DNA of 64,000 nucleotides from Cunninghamia lanceolata (lineage: Eukaryota; Streptophyta; Pinopsida; Cupressales; Cupressaceae). A program made the position numbers and the translations under genes. How positions within the stretch are numbered: the stretch's first letter is position 1; every line of letters starts with the position of its first letter. The stretch lies in the NCBI GenBank assembly GCA_027924645.1, contig BSBN01000809.1, forward strand, positions 47,956,001-48,020,000, given 5' to 3'. Of the stretch, positions 21,140 through 32,682 are shown piece by piece. The notes under the pieces are model-generated. The model made no database searches. It saw nothing but the letters and a program-made list of their open reading frames with translations, and had not been told where the DNA came from.

Positions 21140-24100
21140 TTTGGAATGTTCAACTCATCACCTCACAAGGTAGGCGCATATTTGAAGGATTTACAAGTTT
21201 TTTTGACTTGGGCGTCAAGTTGAGGTGACCTCCTCCTGAAGTTGCGCCTTGTCAACATTAGGCACCAATTAGAGTTTATGGATGCTCTGGATTGTTTCCA
21301 AGAGTAGGCGCCAAAACATCATCATTATGAAAGTGTTTTAAATGCTAGGCACCCAAATGAGCCCTCTAGAGTCTAGGTGCTCTTTTCATGCATTCTGTGT
21401 TCTAGGCACCAATTGAAAGGAGTGGAGAATAGGGCAAGCGCCTTCCAAACTAGGTGTTTCCTTGAGGTGACAAGGACTTAGAAAGTGCGCCTAAGGTGAG
21501 CACCTTGAGTGAAAAGGTCTAACAAACATCTTTGAACCCCCTTTCAAGTTTAGGCACATTCTGAAGGTGGAAACAAGTAGAAGGTGCGCCTTAGCTTCCT
21601 TTGTCAATTCTTTCAAGTCTTTGTTGATTAGGAAGGTGGAATGCTTCATTGTAGAATGAGCGCCTATCTTCTAATGTCCAAACTACTTCTTCTGGCTCAC
21701 TCTGTGGCTAGGCGCCAGAGCTAAACTGTTCACACAAGGGAGTGCACCTAGACTCACTTGATGTTTTCTTACTACTTCAACCCCTGGAAGATGTTCCAAG
21801 GTGTTCCCTTTTACAAGCACCTGACCTCCCAAGTTCCTTCATGTGCTATTCCTTGAAGGCGCTAAAACTGAGCTCCAGTGTCATGGGATTGTGCCTAACA
21901 TCTTTGAAGAGTTTCTAAGCCTTTTGCAAGTTGATATCCCAAACTCATCTTCTAGGCACAACAGGAGCTTTCCAAAGGAGTTTCCAAGTTTTAGACGCCA
22001 AGCGAGGTCATGGGTGAATGGAACTGCGCCTTAGGGGATGACTGGATCCTAAGCGTCAATCTGGAGTTACAGTGGAATTGATATGCACCTCAACTAGCTT
22101 AGGTGCCCATTTGAAGTGATTCCTTTAACACTTCTCTGTCAATCTCAACTGCAAGGATGATCTCCTAATCCAATTTTGATCCTCTGGAGATGCAAATAGC
22201 TTTTCATTTCACTAGGCGCCATCAATTATGATCATCAACCAAAGCGCATTTCAAAGGTGAGATAGGCAAGTGAGGCGCCAAACTAGTCCTTAAGACTTAT
22301 CTCCTTCTATCAAGTCAATTTCAACTATGTGAGAGAGTTCTATTCTAGGTGCAAAATGGAAATGTTTCATCAATTGGTGCATCTTACAAAGCTCCCAATT
22401 CTAGGCGCCAGAGCCAAAGAGTTTTTCCCAACACATGCACCTGGGCTAGGAATTCACCTAAGAGACATCACTTAGCTTTAAAACTTTCAATCTATAGCCA
22501 TCTGGGCTAGGCGCTCCAATGGAGGATCCTTGAACTCATGCATTGGCGCCTTCTAGTTCTAGGCACCCATTTTGGATGATTCATCCTGATACTAGCACCC
22601 AAAATGAGTAGACTCTCTTCATCATCCAATTCACTTAGAAGGCTCAAGTTGGAGACTTAGTTGTCTATCCATGTTCTCCGGAAGATTCATTGTACCTCTA
22701 TGCACTTAGGCGCCCTAGTTGATGTGATTAAAGTGCTTCAAAGCTCCATGATTCTTGGTTAGGCACACATTTGACATTGAGCAAGCAAGAAAGTGCACCC
22801 TGACTCTAGGAGTCCTGCCTTAGTCAAGTTTAGCATCCAGACTTAACTAATTTCAAGTTTCTGACTTTGTTCCTGCAAAAAACAAAAGTTAAGTTAGTCA
22901 AAAACCAATTCATTCCCTCATTATTTCGAATTAGCCTCCGGGAATGAGGAATAGGCTAACTCATTCTTCATTTGATATTCCTCAGAGAACTTGAAGTTAC
23001 TTGCAAGATATTCCTTAGAGAACTTGAATGGATAGATGCCTTGAAATTTCAACATGACGTTAGTGATGAAGAGTATTGACATGTTGGACTTGATGTGACC
23101 TTGTTGAAGGCGCATTTTCTTTCTTAGCATGATCATCCCAAACCAAGGCGCCAACTTGGAAAACCCTGTGAAGGCGCCACTATCTGAAATTTCTTCTAAG
23201 GTGTTAAAACTTGACATCTTTTCTTCTCTAGGTACTATCTCCTTCAAGGCACTCCTTAAAATCATTGGAAGTGCTTAGGACTTACCTTAGTCCAAAGCGC
23301 CACAATCCATTCCTTAAAGCACAAAGAATTCTCAAAGGTGCCCCTATTTACCTCTAAGCACTCAAATATCATTTAGATTCAAGGCGTACATTTAGCTCCA
23401 AAATGCAAATTTCCATCATCAACCCATCAAGGTGCATCATCTTCCCTTTGTATCCCCTTCAAGGTGCAAACATTCACTTCTTCACACTCAAACTCACTCT
23501 CTGGCGCCAGAATAGGTGTATAACTTCAAATAAGGCACTAATCTTAGGTTTCTAAGTACTTAGTTTGATCTTAAGGCTATCCTTCCTCTAAGCACTCTCT
23601 TCAACTCCCTCACTAAAGGCCCTCTGTAAGTTTGGGCGCATTTCATCCCAACGCTCTTCAACATCATCCAAGGTGCAAATTCACTCTCCAAGACAAGGTG
23701 CAAAAAACCCTATCCTAAGGCACTCAAATCTTGCTTCTAGACCTAGGCACACAAACATGAGATTGTGACTTCAATCATCATTCTTGGTTAAGGAACACAA
23801 ACTCTCATTCAAGGCGCATATCTTTCTCCAACAAGGCGCATATATTCCTCCAACAAGGTGCATATTCAATTCTAGGGTGCTCTATCTTGGATTAAATCAG
23901 GGTATCTCCTCAACAAGGCGCTCCAAACCATACCAAGGCGCTAAAACACTTAATGCAAGTTCTTCAAGTGCTTATCCAACTTGATTCCTCCAACACAGGG
24001 CGCTCAATCTACTTTCTCAAACTTTCAACTCAAATCCTCACCTTATATTCTCCAAGGCAAAAAGGTGCAATTTGATTGAGGGCGCTAAAACTCTTAGGCG

Positions 24101-25560
24101 CACTTATCTCCCTGAACTTACCTCTCTTCTTTCCTAGGCGCCAGAAACACTTCTTTATCTCAACTAGGCACTTATCTTCTCTAGGCGCACATGGTCTTCA
24201 AGGTGCATTTCATTCATCAAGGCACCTATCTCTAACAATCTCAACACTCAAAGGGACTCAAAACTCATCTGGACACCATCACTTCCCTAAAGGCGCAAAA
24301 TTGGTGTAGATACATTCCATTTATTAAGGATCATTCTGGTGCCCAAATCTTGTCAAAGCAAAGGATCAATAGGTTCTCTCTAAGGCGCACTCCAGGGTTT
24401 GATCTTGCAAGACTTCTCACGTCAAAATTTTGACCAAGACACTCAAGGCACTAGTCTTTATCATCTAACCCTACAGTGCACTTACTCATTATGATATACT
24501 CCTCAACTTTGTATTCAACCTTGCCCAAGGCGCATATTCACTATAAGGCATTCTCACTTTGTCAAGGCTCAGAGGGCTTCAACTTACTAAAGGGTAGAGG
24601 TCTAGGCGCATATCTGACTTGAAGCTCAAGGTACTCCAACCCTCTTGCTCTGGAATTCCTTCTAGGCACTAAGTGACTTCTCCAATTTCTTGAAAACATT
24701 TGAAGTGTTTTACCTTCTCAAGGTGCTCCTTCGAACTTGACTCCAAGGTGTTATAATCTCAAAGGTGCTGACATCATCTCAACCAAAGGCGCTCGATGAT
24801 TCATCCCATATCTAGGTGCTAAAACACTTAATCAACCAGGTCATTCAAGGCGCCATTCAGTAAACTCATCTTCCATGATATTCCTATCAAGGCGCATATC
24901 ACTTCTCTCATGGGCTTTAGGTGCTCAGTTGAATGTTTCAATACTACTTAGGTGCCAAATTCATTTTAATGCACCAAACACAAAGAGCTTTCAAACACTG
25001 GGCGCTCACAAAGAGTCTTCCAACCTTGGGTGCTAAATTAGGTCTTTGCAACTATCCAAGGCACATATCTTCGTTTGAACAACTTATGGTGCCAAGACAA
25101 CTTCTCATTAGGGCGCTCAAAACACTTGTGTTTACATTTGAAGTGCTTTACCTTCTTAAGGTGCTCTAGACTAACCTGACTCCAAGGCGCTCCATCATCA
25201 TCCTTAAGGCGCTAAAAACATCATCCAACTCCTTAAGGCACTTCACTATCAAAGTCTGAAGGTGCTCTACCTAGACCTTTCCCCTAGGCGCCAAAACTCC
25301 TAAGCGCTCACCAGATAACTCTCTTCTTCAAGGCACAAATCTTCCTATACTATGATTGCCTCTGAAATGATGATTAACATGATGTGAGGGTGCAAAGGCT
25401 ACTCCAATCCTCAGTGAGCGCCTAGTTTAAACAAGGAGAAATAAAGCATTCAAAACTATCCAAACGATCATCCCCTTCCTAATGTCTTCACTGCTCTGGA
25501 AAACCTTGGCCAAAATGACACATAACAACTCCTGTGCAAAGCACCTGAGCAAGAAAAGAG
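21140..25560. repeat. GGCGC-motif region, forward orientation
   Basis: About 4.4 kb in which AGGCGC, AAGGCGC and decayed forms (AGGTGC, AGGCAC) recur every few tens of bases at irregular spacing, separated by apparently unrelated CT-rich sequence. The decayed forms are mostly the CG-to-TG or CG-to-CA products of the motif. Short open stretches here simply reflect the lack of stops in CT-rich DNA. Nothing identifies a gene. Confidence 0.7.
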
Positions 25561-27173
25561 GGGGTCCCCAATCTGATGGGGTGATGTGTGATTTGGGCAC
25601 ATGTGTTATTTGGTCAAAAACAGGTGCCTAGAGTGAATAGGCTTTCATCCTGACTTAATACACTGCCTAGAGTGGATATTAGCGCCTTCGTATGGTTTGG
25701 AGCGCCTTTAGCTGTGCCTTGAGGAGATTTGCTTACATCTTAAAGGAGGTTCTAACACCTTGCCCCCTTTGGTATCTAGCGCCCTAGTGGCTTTAACCTA
25801 ACGCCTTTGGAGTCCAAAATGCGCCTTTGAAAGTTGAAGTGAACCTTGATAATTGGAGTCTTCATAATGAGCGCCTAGGTCTTGTGTAGAATACCCCACA
25901 ATGTGCGCCTAGGTCTTTAAGAAGAGTAATGATACTTGAGATAGAGCACCTTGAGGAGGTAGTTGAGCACCCTGGATTGAATAATTGGAGTTCAAGGAAG
26001 GTTTGAGCACCCAAGGCATATGGCTAGAGAAGTTGTAGAAAAGACCACTTTTGGCGCCTTAAAAGTTTGAATGCTTGGGGAGTTTTTGCAAAGATCTAGT
26101 TTGAGCACCCTTATGCCCTAGGATCATCTAGTTTGTGTGTCTTGTAATGAGGAGTTCATGTAAGTTTGGAATGAGCGCCTTAAATAAGTGTAAACTAGCC
26201 TAGAGAAGGGTATGTGCGCCTTGAGCATTCTAGAGATAACTGTGCGCCTAGAACAATATGAGCACTCATGATGATGATTAACACCCTGATGAGACTATGA
26301 GTGCCTTGTTCAGGAGATACCTTGTTTGATCATAAAATGCGCCTTGAGTCTTGAAGGTTTTGAGCGCCTAGGTGATTTGGATGTTGGGATGTTGGTATGT
26401 GCCCAAGATTGAGGTAAGTGAGCGCTTGCAATGGAGGAAAGCAATGAGATGGAATGTCTTGTAGAGATTGGTGCCCAGAGACCCATTTTTGCGCCTTTGA
26501 TGATGACCATTTTTGCATAAGAGTTTAGCACCTTAGAGTTGTAAACTTTCTCTTTGGGCGCCCCTGAGTGAATGTTGGCGCCTTGGACAACTAAATATGC
26601 CTTTGATGGAGTGGAGCCCAGAAGGGGAGTAGGAGGAAACCCAATCTTCAAGATTCATCAAGCTTCAAAGTTTAGGTCAGAGGTTATCCACTTTATCCAA
26701 GGAAGGTGTTATCATCTACACTCTGAGAAGGTAATGTCAAAGGCCATCATGAAGGATCACTTCATCAACTTCAAGTCCTTCAAGTTCAAGTCCTTTCACC
26801 TAGCAAGTCTAAGAGAGATTTCTACTCCGATTCATGAAGTAAGCTTATATCATCCTTATCTACTCTACGAGAAGAAGAAACATTACAAAGTCAATCAAAT
26901 GAGTTACAAGTACCATACATCCAATTGCAAGGAGTGAACCACCTTAAGGAAAAATAGTTCTCTTGAAGTTACTTGAAATGTCAAAAGGTTTAGTGCCTCC
27001 AAGTAAGGTCAGAGGTGAGGTTAGAGGTGAAATGCGCCTTTGGACCATTTTGGCGCCTTGGATGAAGAACCTATATCTTGAGCCCAAGAGGTAAAATTTG
27101 CGCCTTAGTGGATTTGGAGAGTTACAAAGATTAGAGAAAAGTGCCTTGAAGACAGAGTTGTTCAAGGTGCATG
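25561..27173. repeat. GGCGC-motif region, inverted segment
   Basis: The motif now appears as GCGCCTT, GCGCCTAG and GAGCACC, the complement of the preceding region, so this 1.6 kb is inverted relative to its neighbours. It begins next to a GGGGTCCCC-containing block (25561-25590) and TGTGATTTGG (25587), and ends at another TGTGATTTGG (27174). The sequences after both copies match closely over about 60 bases (TCAAAAA(C/T)AGG, then CACCTAGAGTGAATAGGC-like). Confidence 0.6.
26640..26940 (+). repeat. Fragment homologous (inverted) to 29.1-29.5 kb LTR-like segment
   Basis: GGTGTTATCATCTACACTC (26706-26724) and the surrounding 300 bases, up to AGTTACAAGTACCATACATC (26901-26920), resemble the minus strand of about 29480-29100. 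This is probably a partial LTR copy. Confidence 0.5.
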
Positions 27174-27239
27174 TGTGATTTGGTCAAAAATAGGCACCTA
27201 GAGTGAATAGGCTTTCATCCTGACTTAATACATTGCCTC

Positions 27240-27850
27240 CTTCTGACGATTTTTGGGGCAGCAGAAAACCTTTCACCACGGGCAAATGCCTCAGAGCTAT
27301 AAAAAATAGAGAGAGGTTATTGTAGAGGCACTCTACGTGATCCCATTGCCTTAGACAGAATATTTTTAAGTGACACGGTTTTCAAGTAACATCTCGTCAA
27401 AGATTGCTGCCTTTTTGCACTTTGGACTCTTCAGGGATATCGTCGGTACAATGTAGCTCCGACTATTTCGACATGTTTGGGTGAGAAATAGGACCATACC
27501 TAGCATAAATGTACCCATTCATACGTGTTGGAATAGTCAGTTTGGTCGCATTAGGAGCAGGATGAAAGTTACACCCCTTTGCAACTTTACACTGCCTTCC
27601 TCTGACGATTTTTGGGGCAGCAAAAAACCTTTCACCACGGGCAAATGCCTCAGAGCTATAAAAAATTGAGAGAGGTTATTGTAGAGGCACTCTACGTGAT
27701 CACGTTGCCTTAGACGGAATGTTTTTAAGTGACACAGTTTTTGAGTAACATCTCGTCAAATATTGCTTCCTTTTTGCACTTTAGACTCTTCAGGGATTTT
27801 TCGAGTAACATCTCATCAAAGATTGCTGCCTTTTTGCACTTTGGACTTGA
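27240..27850. repeat. Short block of the 359-bp satellite (about 1.7 copies)
   Basis: Contains the same units as the array at 32.68-34.6 kb, such as TTTTTGGGGCAGCA, TTCACCACGGGCAAATGCC and ATCGTCGGTACAATG. The last part repeats the AACATCTCGTCAAAGATTGC block twice more in shorter form. Confidence 0.75.
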
Positions 27851-27999
27851 TGATTGTTTTTCGACAAGTCAACAATTAGAGTTAAATACTGAGTATCTGA
27901 CTCCCTCTTGAGCAAAGCCTCTCGGATGCTGAACTAGGTGATCAAACGAGATGACTCCAAGGTTCCTTCTGATGTTTTCGGTAAGAGACAGCTCAGCGA

Positions 28000-29500
28000 T
28001 TTAAGTATGATTTTGCTGGTAAACACAAAGGGACTTACACAGACTTCTCTTCATTCATATTTAGCTTGTTCCTCCTTTCAGTGTGGATGATGTATGTACA
28101 AAGTTTCAATGATAAAAAAGGAAAAAAGGATAAGGTTTAGGAAACTAATCTAAGGTCAATGTAGCAATGATGATGTATTGAATAGACAAACTCCTGATTT
28201 AACCTAACTTCACTTCGCCAAGGATGCCTACAACTACATGAAGTTGGTACAATCTCCTAAGGTTTGCCAATGGTTTTCAAATCATGAAGACTTATATAAG
28301 CACCCATAAGATGGCGCAGCTCAAACAAGCATCCACAATCAAACTTAAGTAAATATGGCTCAGACTAGCTTTACACAACAATTCACCAGCGATGAATGTT
28401 AAAAGCATGAGCTAGGAGTTGATCAAATATTCAATACAACAAACATTACAACAATGAGCTCTAATCTATTTCTAATCTATTTGAAACATCTCTCCATTCC
28501 ATTGAAGTAAAAGAAACCATGCGATTCCACAAGACAACACTTGAACACCAAATAAACTTCCAATGTCCTTTGCATTAACTTTGAGAAATATTTACAACAG
28601 CTTCAAATCCTCTCAGAGAATTTTGAGAGTCTCCTATTCTACTCCTAAAATCTACTCTCTAGTCTACTACTAATGATCTACTGATCTATTGAATTACAAA
28701 TGAGGCAACAAGGCCTTTATATAGTGCCCAGAATACAATGAATGGCTAAGATCAATTTGATAGCCAAGGGTCTAGATCATGCCACCTCAGAGGTAGTTAC
28801 AACAACTTTCTATTTTTAGTACCAAAAGAGGGAGGCAATGAAGGCACATTTTCCAATGTGATAAAGTAAGGCGAAAGCATTTAAAATGTTCCTCCACATA
28901 GGAATCCCTTTGGCTTATTTCATTAAATGATACATTTAATGCATTTAATAATGCGGCTAATCAAAATTGAATGATGTGTACTCGCCACATAGATGCCAAC
29001 TCAGCATACTTTGAAAATTGTATCATCTTTGTGTGATGTATTCAATGTAATTGCTTGAACTTGTATGTTTAGGAATACATCTTGTAGATCTTGCCTTGTT
29101 CATTCTTCTTGCAACTAGATGTATGATACTTGTAGCTCATTTGTCTAACTTCATGATTTTTTCTTCTTCTTGTAGGTAAGTTGATATGATGATCTTCTTT
29201 GTAGCTTCTTGATGTAGACGATGATGACCTCATTCTTGAATGGGAGTAGATGATGATGAAGCTTGAAGTAGAGATCTCTCTTGGACTTGAAGGTTGAATG
29301 GAACTTGAAGTTAAATGTATGAAGTGCCTTGCTTGATGATAGGATGAAGATGAAGTAGTGCACTTGGCATGTTGACCTTGAAGTAGCCCTTTGGAGTGTA
29401 GATGATAACACCTTCTTTGGATGTGGAGTAGATAACCTCTCAAAGAGACTTGAAGCTTGAATCTTGACTTGAAGCTTGAATGGGGAATGCCTTGTTTTTG
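28000..29500 (-). mobile_element. LTR-like segment with TATA box, minus strand
   Basis: On the minus strand the sequence contains CACTATATAAAGGCC (TATA box at 28723-28716) followed by a plausible transcribed leader, as in an LTR promoter. The upstream part (29500-29100) recurs as a fragment at 26.64-26.94 kb. No primer binding site or matching partner LTR was found, so the limits are approximate. The minus-strand open stretch at 29512-29069 is CT-rich LTR sequence rather than a supported gene. Confidence 0.45.
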
Positions 29501-29850
29501 AACATGATGCAAAGGATGAAGTATACTTTGAACTTGATGTGATCTAACATGATGTCATTGATGTAGGAGACTTGAGCTATGATCTCCCTGCAACTTGAAG
29601 ATGACTCAGATGCTTATCCTTTAGATGATTCCTTGGCTTCACCAACACTCTTCTCAACTTGATGATGATCTTGAAGTGATCTCCAAAGGTGGCTAGCATG
29701 ATGCTTCTTCTTGCAATAACAATTTCTTAACTTCACTCCTTGACGGAAGGTGACTCCAGGCGAATAAGACTTCTTTGCTCCCTTCCTGCAAGACAAAAGT
29801 AGTAGTATTAATCACATTATAACAAAAAGGAGTAACTTTACACATGAAAT
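29501..29850. other. Unassigned sequence between LTR-like segment and GGCGC region
   Basis: No gene, RNA or clear repeat seen. Confidence 0.4.
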
Positions 29851-31162
29851 AAATCCTCTTCAAGCTTAGGTGCAAATATAGGTAAAAATAGGAACAAAGT
29901 GCGCCTAACATCATTTAGTCCCACATTCATTATTTCAAATGATTTCTAGCAATTGTAATGCTTTTAAAGAAGACAACCTCTATAAGATTCATCCAAAAGG
30001 TGCCTTTAAATGCAATTTCTTCCTTGGCGCCACTATAGGTTTCTAGAGGAGGCAAAGGGCGCCTAACTTTTGAGTTTTATCCTTGCAATTTGACACTTCT
30101 ATTTGATATGGAATGAGCAATTTTCCTCAAGGCGCCCACTCAAAATGTAAGACTTGGGGTGATTCTTCTAGGTGCCAGAAGATGTTTGCAAAGAGGTAAA
30201 AGGGCGCCCTGATCATTATGGACTCCATTTGCTATTCTTTAGATGTTGAATGATTAAAACATGCTTAGACTAATGCTTTCTTTCTAGGCGCTCACTAAAT
30301 TGAGTCATAAAATGCAATTTCATTTAGGCGCTCATTAAGGATGACTAAAGCATGAAGTTGCGCCTAAGATCACTGTCTGCTTACCTTGTGGGATTTCCAC
30401 TTTTTGAGGTCTCTTGGCAATTTTTCCATGAAGGCGCCCATTGAGAATCATTTAGACATGAACTAGCACCTTGACCCCTTTGGGTTCACTTGCAACAAAC
30501 TTGTTAATCTACTTGATATAGAACGCTCCTAAAGGTTTGGCTATTCTAGGCGCCAAAATGATGTGTTTTCATGCATCCTTCTTGGATTGGTGCCTTAGTT
30601 CTAACTTGTTTCTTGAAACTTTAGATGATCTTTATTCTTGTTTAAACTTCACAAAGACCTCATCCTCACCTTTAGGTGCTACCTTGGGGATATTTGAGGT
30701 TTTGGAAGTACTAGGCGCTCATTGAATGGTGCTTTCCTCCTAAATATAGGCACCTAAACTCATGTAGCTCAATCTTGACATCTTTAAGGCTCTCCAACAC
30801 TTGATATACCCTTGTGAGATTATTCTACCCTTAGGCGCAATTTGTTACTGTCTTAAACTCCATCCTCACATCAAGGCGCCTAAACTCATGTCCTTCAACC
30901 TAAGGCGCAATTGTTATGATCTTCTGAACATGCAATGGGCGCCTAAACTCTTCAATCATTCATTTGTCCCAAATTTGGATGTTTAAGGTCTTTTATGCCA
31001 ATTTCAATCAAGGCGCCCTATCTTGGAGCGTTTGGAAGTTGATCTTCCTCTAGGCGCACTTTGAAACTCAACCTAAGGCGCTCATGTGGGTGTCTGCAAG
31101 TGAGAAAATGTGCCTAACCTCACTGAACAAATTTGCGCCTAGATTTGGCAGTCTCAGGGCAT

Positions 31163-31242
31163 AAGGTATATTGAAAAATATATTTAAGTATAAGTTTAGA
31201 GATTGAATTTCTTATACTTTAAATATTTTTCAATATACCTTT
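31163..31242. repeat. Long hairpin, copy 1
   Basis: Arms of about 32 bases, AAGGTATATTGAAAAATAT... and its complement ending TTTTTCAATATACCTT, surround a 16-base loop with few mismatches. An almost identical hairpin lies 1,140 bases downstream. Confidence 0.75.
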
Positions 31243-32302
31243 CAGGATGTTTGAGATAGGTCTCAGATCCACCAGATTTAACATATAGATTATAGAATTT
31301 GGAGGATCCACCAGATTTTAGACTTAGTCAATTTTTCAGTGTTTCAGGATTTCAGGCTATCAGACTTAGTCATTTTCAGGATCTCAAACATCATGATAGG
31401 AGTTAGTTTAAACACATCATGCTCTTTCATGCGAAGGCGCAACTTTGGGTTTGTTTGAACTGAATGGCGCCCAAACTATAACTCTCCCCACTTCTGCTAG
31501 GCGCTCAATGATTTTAACCAAAGGCAGGATGATGAACTTCAAACTCCAAGCCTTTCTCATCTAAAGGCACCCAATTTCCTTCAAGGCGTTAAAACCTCCA
31601 TCTAGGCGCTCAAACACAACTCCTCACAACAAGGCGCCCAATTGATGATAATTAGATATGCAAAATGCGCCCAACTCATTAACTTCAATCTACTTCAAGT
31701 CTCTCAAGCGCCAGAAGGTTCACAAAGGTATTGATATTGCGCCTAGATCTCTTGGCGCCCACTTTAAGTGTAAGTTTATGTGATTCTTCCATGAAGCTCC
31801 CTTAGGTTGTCTCGATAGCAAATGGCGCCTAGACTCATGCCCTTATGCCTTAAACAATTGTGAAGGTATAAGATGATTCCCCTTCCCTATAGGCGCAACT
31901 TGTGATAAGTTCAATCCCTTCCTTTGAGGCAATCTTCCTTCACAGGGTGCACATCTCTATGAGGTACTAAACATTGTTCCAAGGCGCTACAACTCAAAGC
32001 GCCATCTTCATCCATTAAGGCGCCAATCTACTTCAGGGCGCTAGAAATGGATCTCCCAATCAAGGCACCAGATGTTGATGATTTTGACTTAGGGCGCTCC
32101 TCTATCATTAGTTCAAATCTTACTTCCCAACAAGGTGCCTAGGACTGGCAGGAGTAACAAGAAATGGCACCAAAATTCATTCATTCAATCCTTGGGCGCA
32201 ATTCTTTTGATCCTCTGAACATGCAATGGGCGCCTAGATCTAGAAAGAATTTTGAGGTAACCTTGGAGCAATTTCACGCCTAGAACTGACAGTACCGAAG
32301 GT

Positions 32303-32382
32303 AAGGTATATTGAAAAATATATTTAAGTATAAGTTTAGGGATTGAATTTCTTATACTTTAAATATTTTTCAATATACCTTT
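32303..32382. repeat. Long hairpin, copy 2
   Basis: Same arms and loop as copy 1, with one or two loop differences. The duplication extends beyond the hairpin on both sides. Confidence 0.75.
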
Positions 32383-32682
32383 CAGGATGTTTGAGATAGG
32401 TCTCAGATCCACCAGATTTAACATGCAGATTCTAGATTTTTGAGGATCCACCAGATTTCAGACTTAGCCAATTTTCAGGATCTTCAGGATCAGGATACCA
32501 GACTTAGTCATTTTCAGGGTCTCAAACATCAGGATCAGGTCATCAAGGGGCTCTCAGACTCAAACACCACTGACTTTATCATACAAAGGACATCATCCTG
32601 GACTTAGCAAAGCACTGGAATTCAAAAAAAAGGGGGTCCCCATTTGCAATGGGGCGATGTGTGATTTGGTCACAATAGGACT

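Larger units (their letters stand above)
29851..32655. repeat. GGCGC-motif region, second forward block
   Basis: AGGCGCC, AAGGCGC and GGCGCCTA recur as in 21.1-25.5 kb. A block of about 230 bases is duplicated here (about 31140-31370 and 32280-32520), each copy containing a long hairpin and the phrase AGATCCACCAGATTT. The block ends in a second AAAAGGGGGTCCCC element (about 32627-32642) and TGTGATTTGG (32660). Confidence 0.65.

Noticed and set aside
21843..30986. Various 60-120 codon open stretches in the GGCGC region
   Set aside because: CT-rich DNA with few stops; frames are not maintained between neighbours and no domain is seen.
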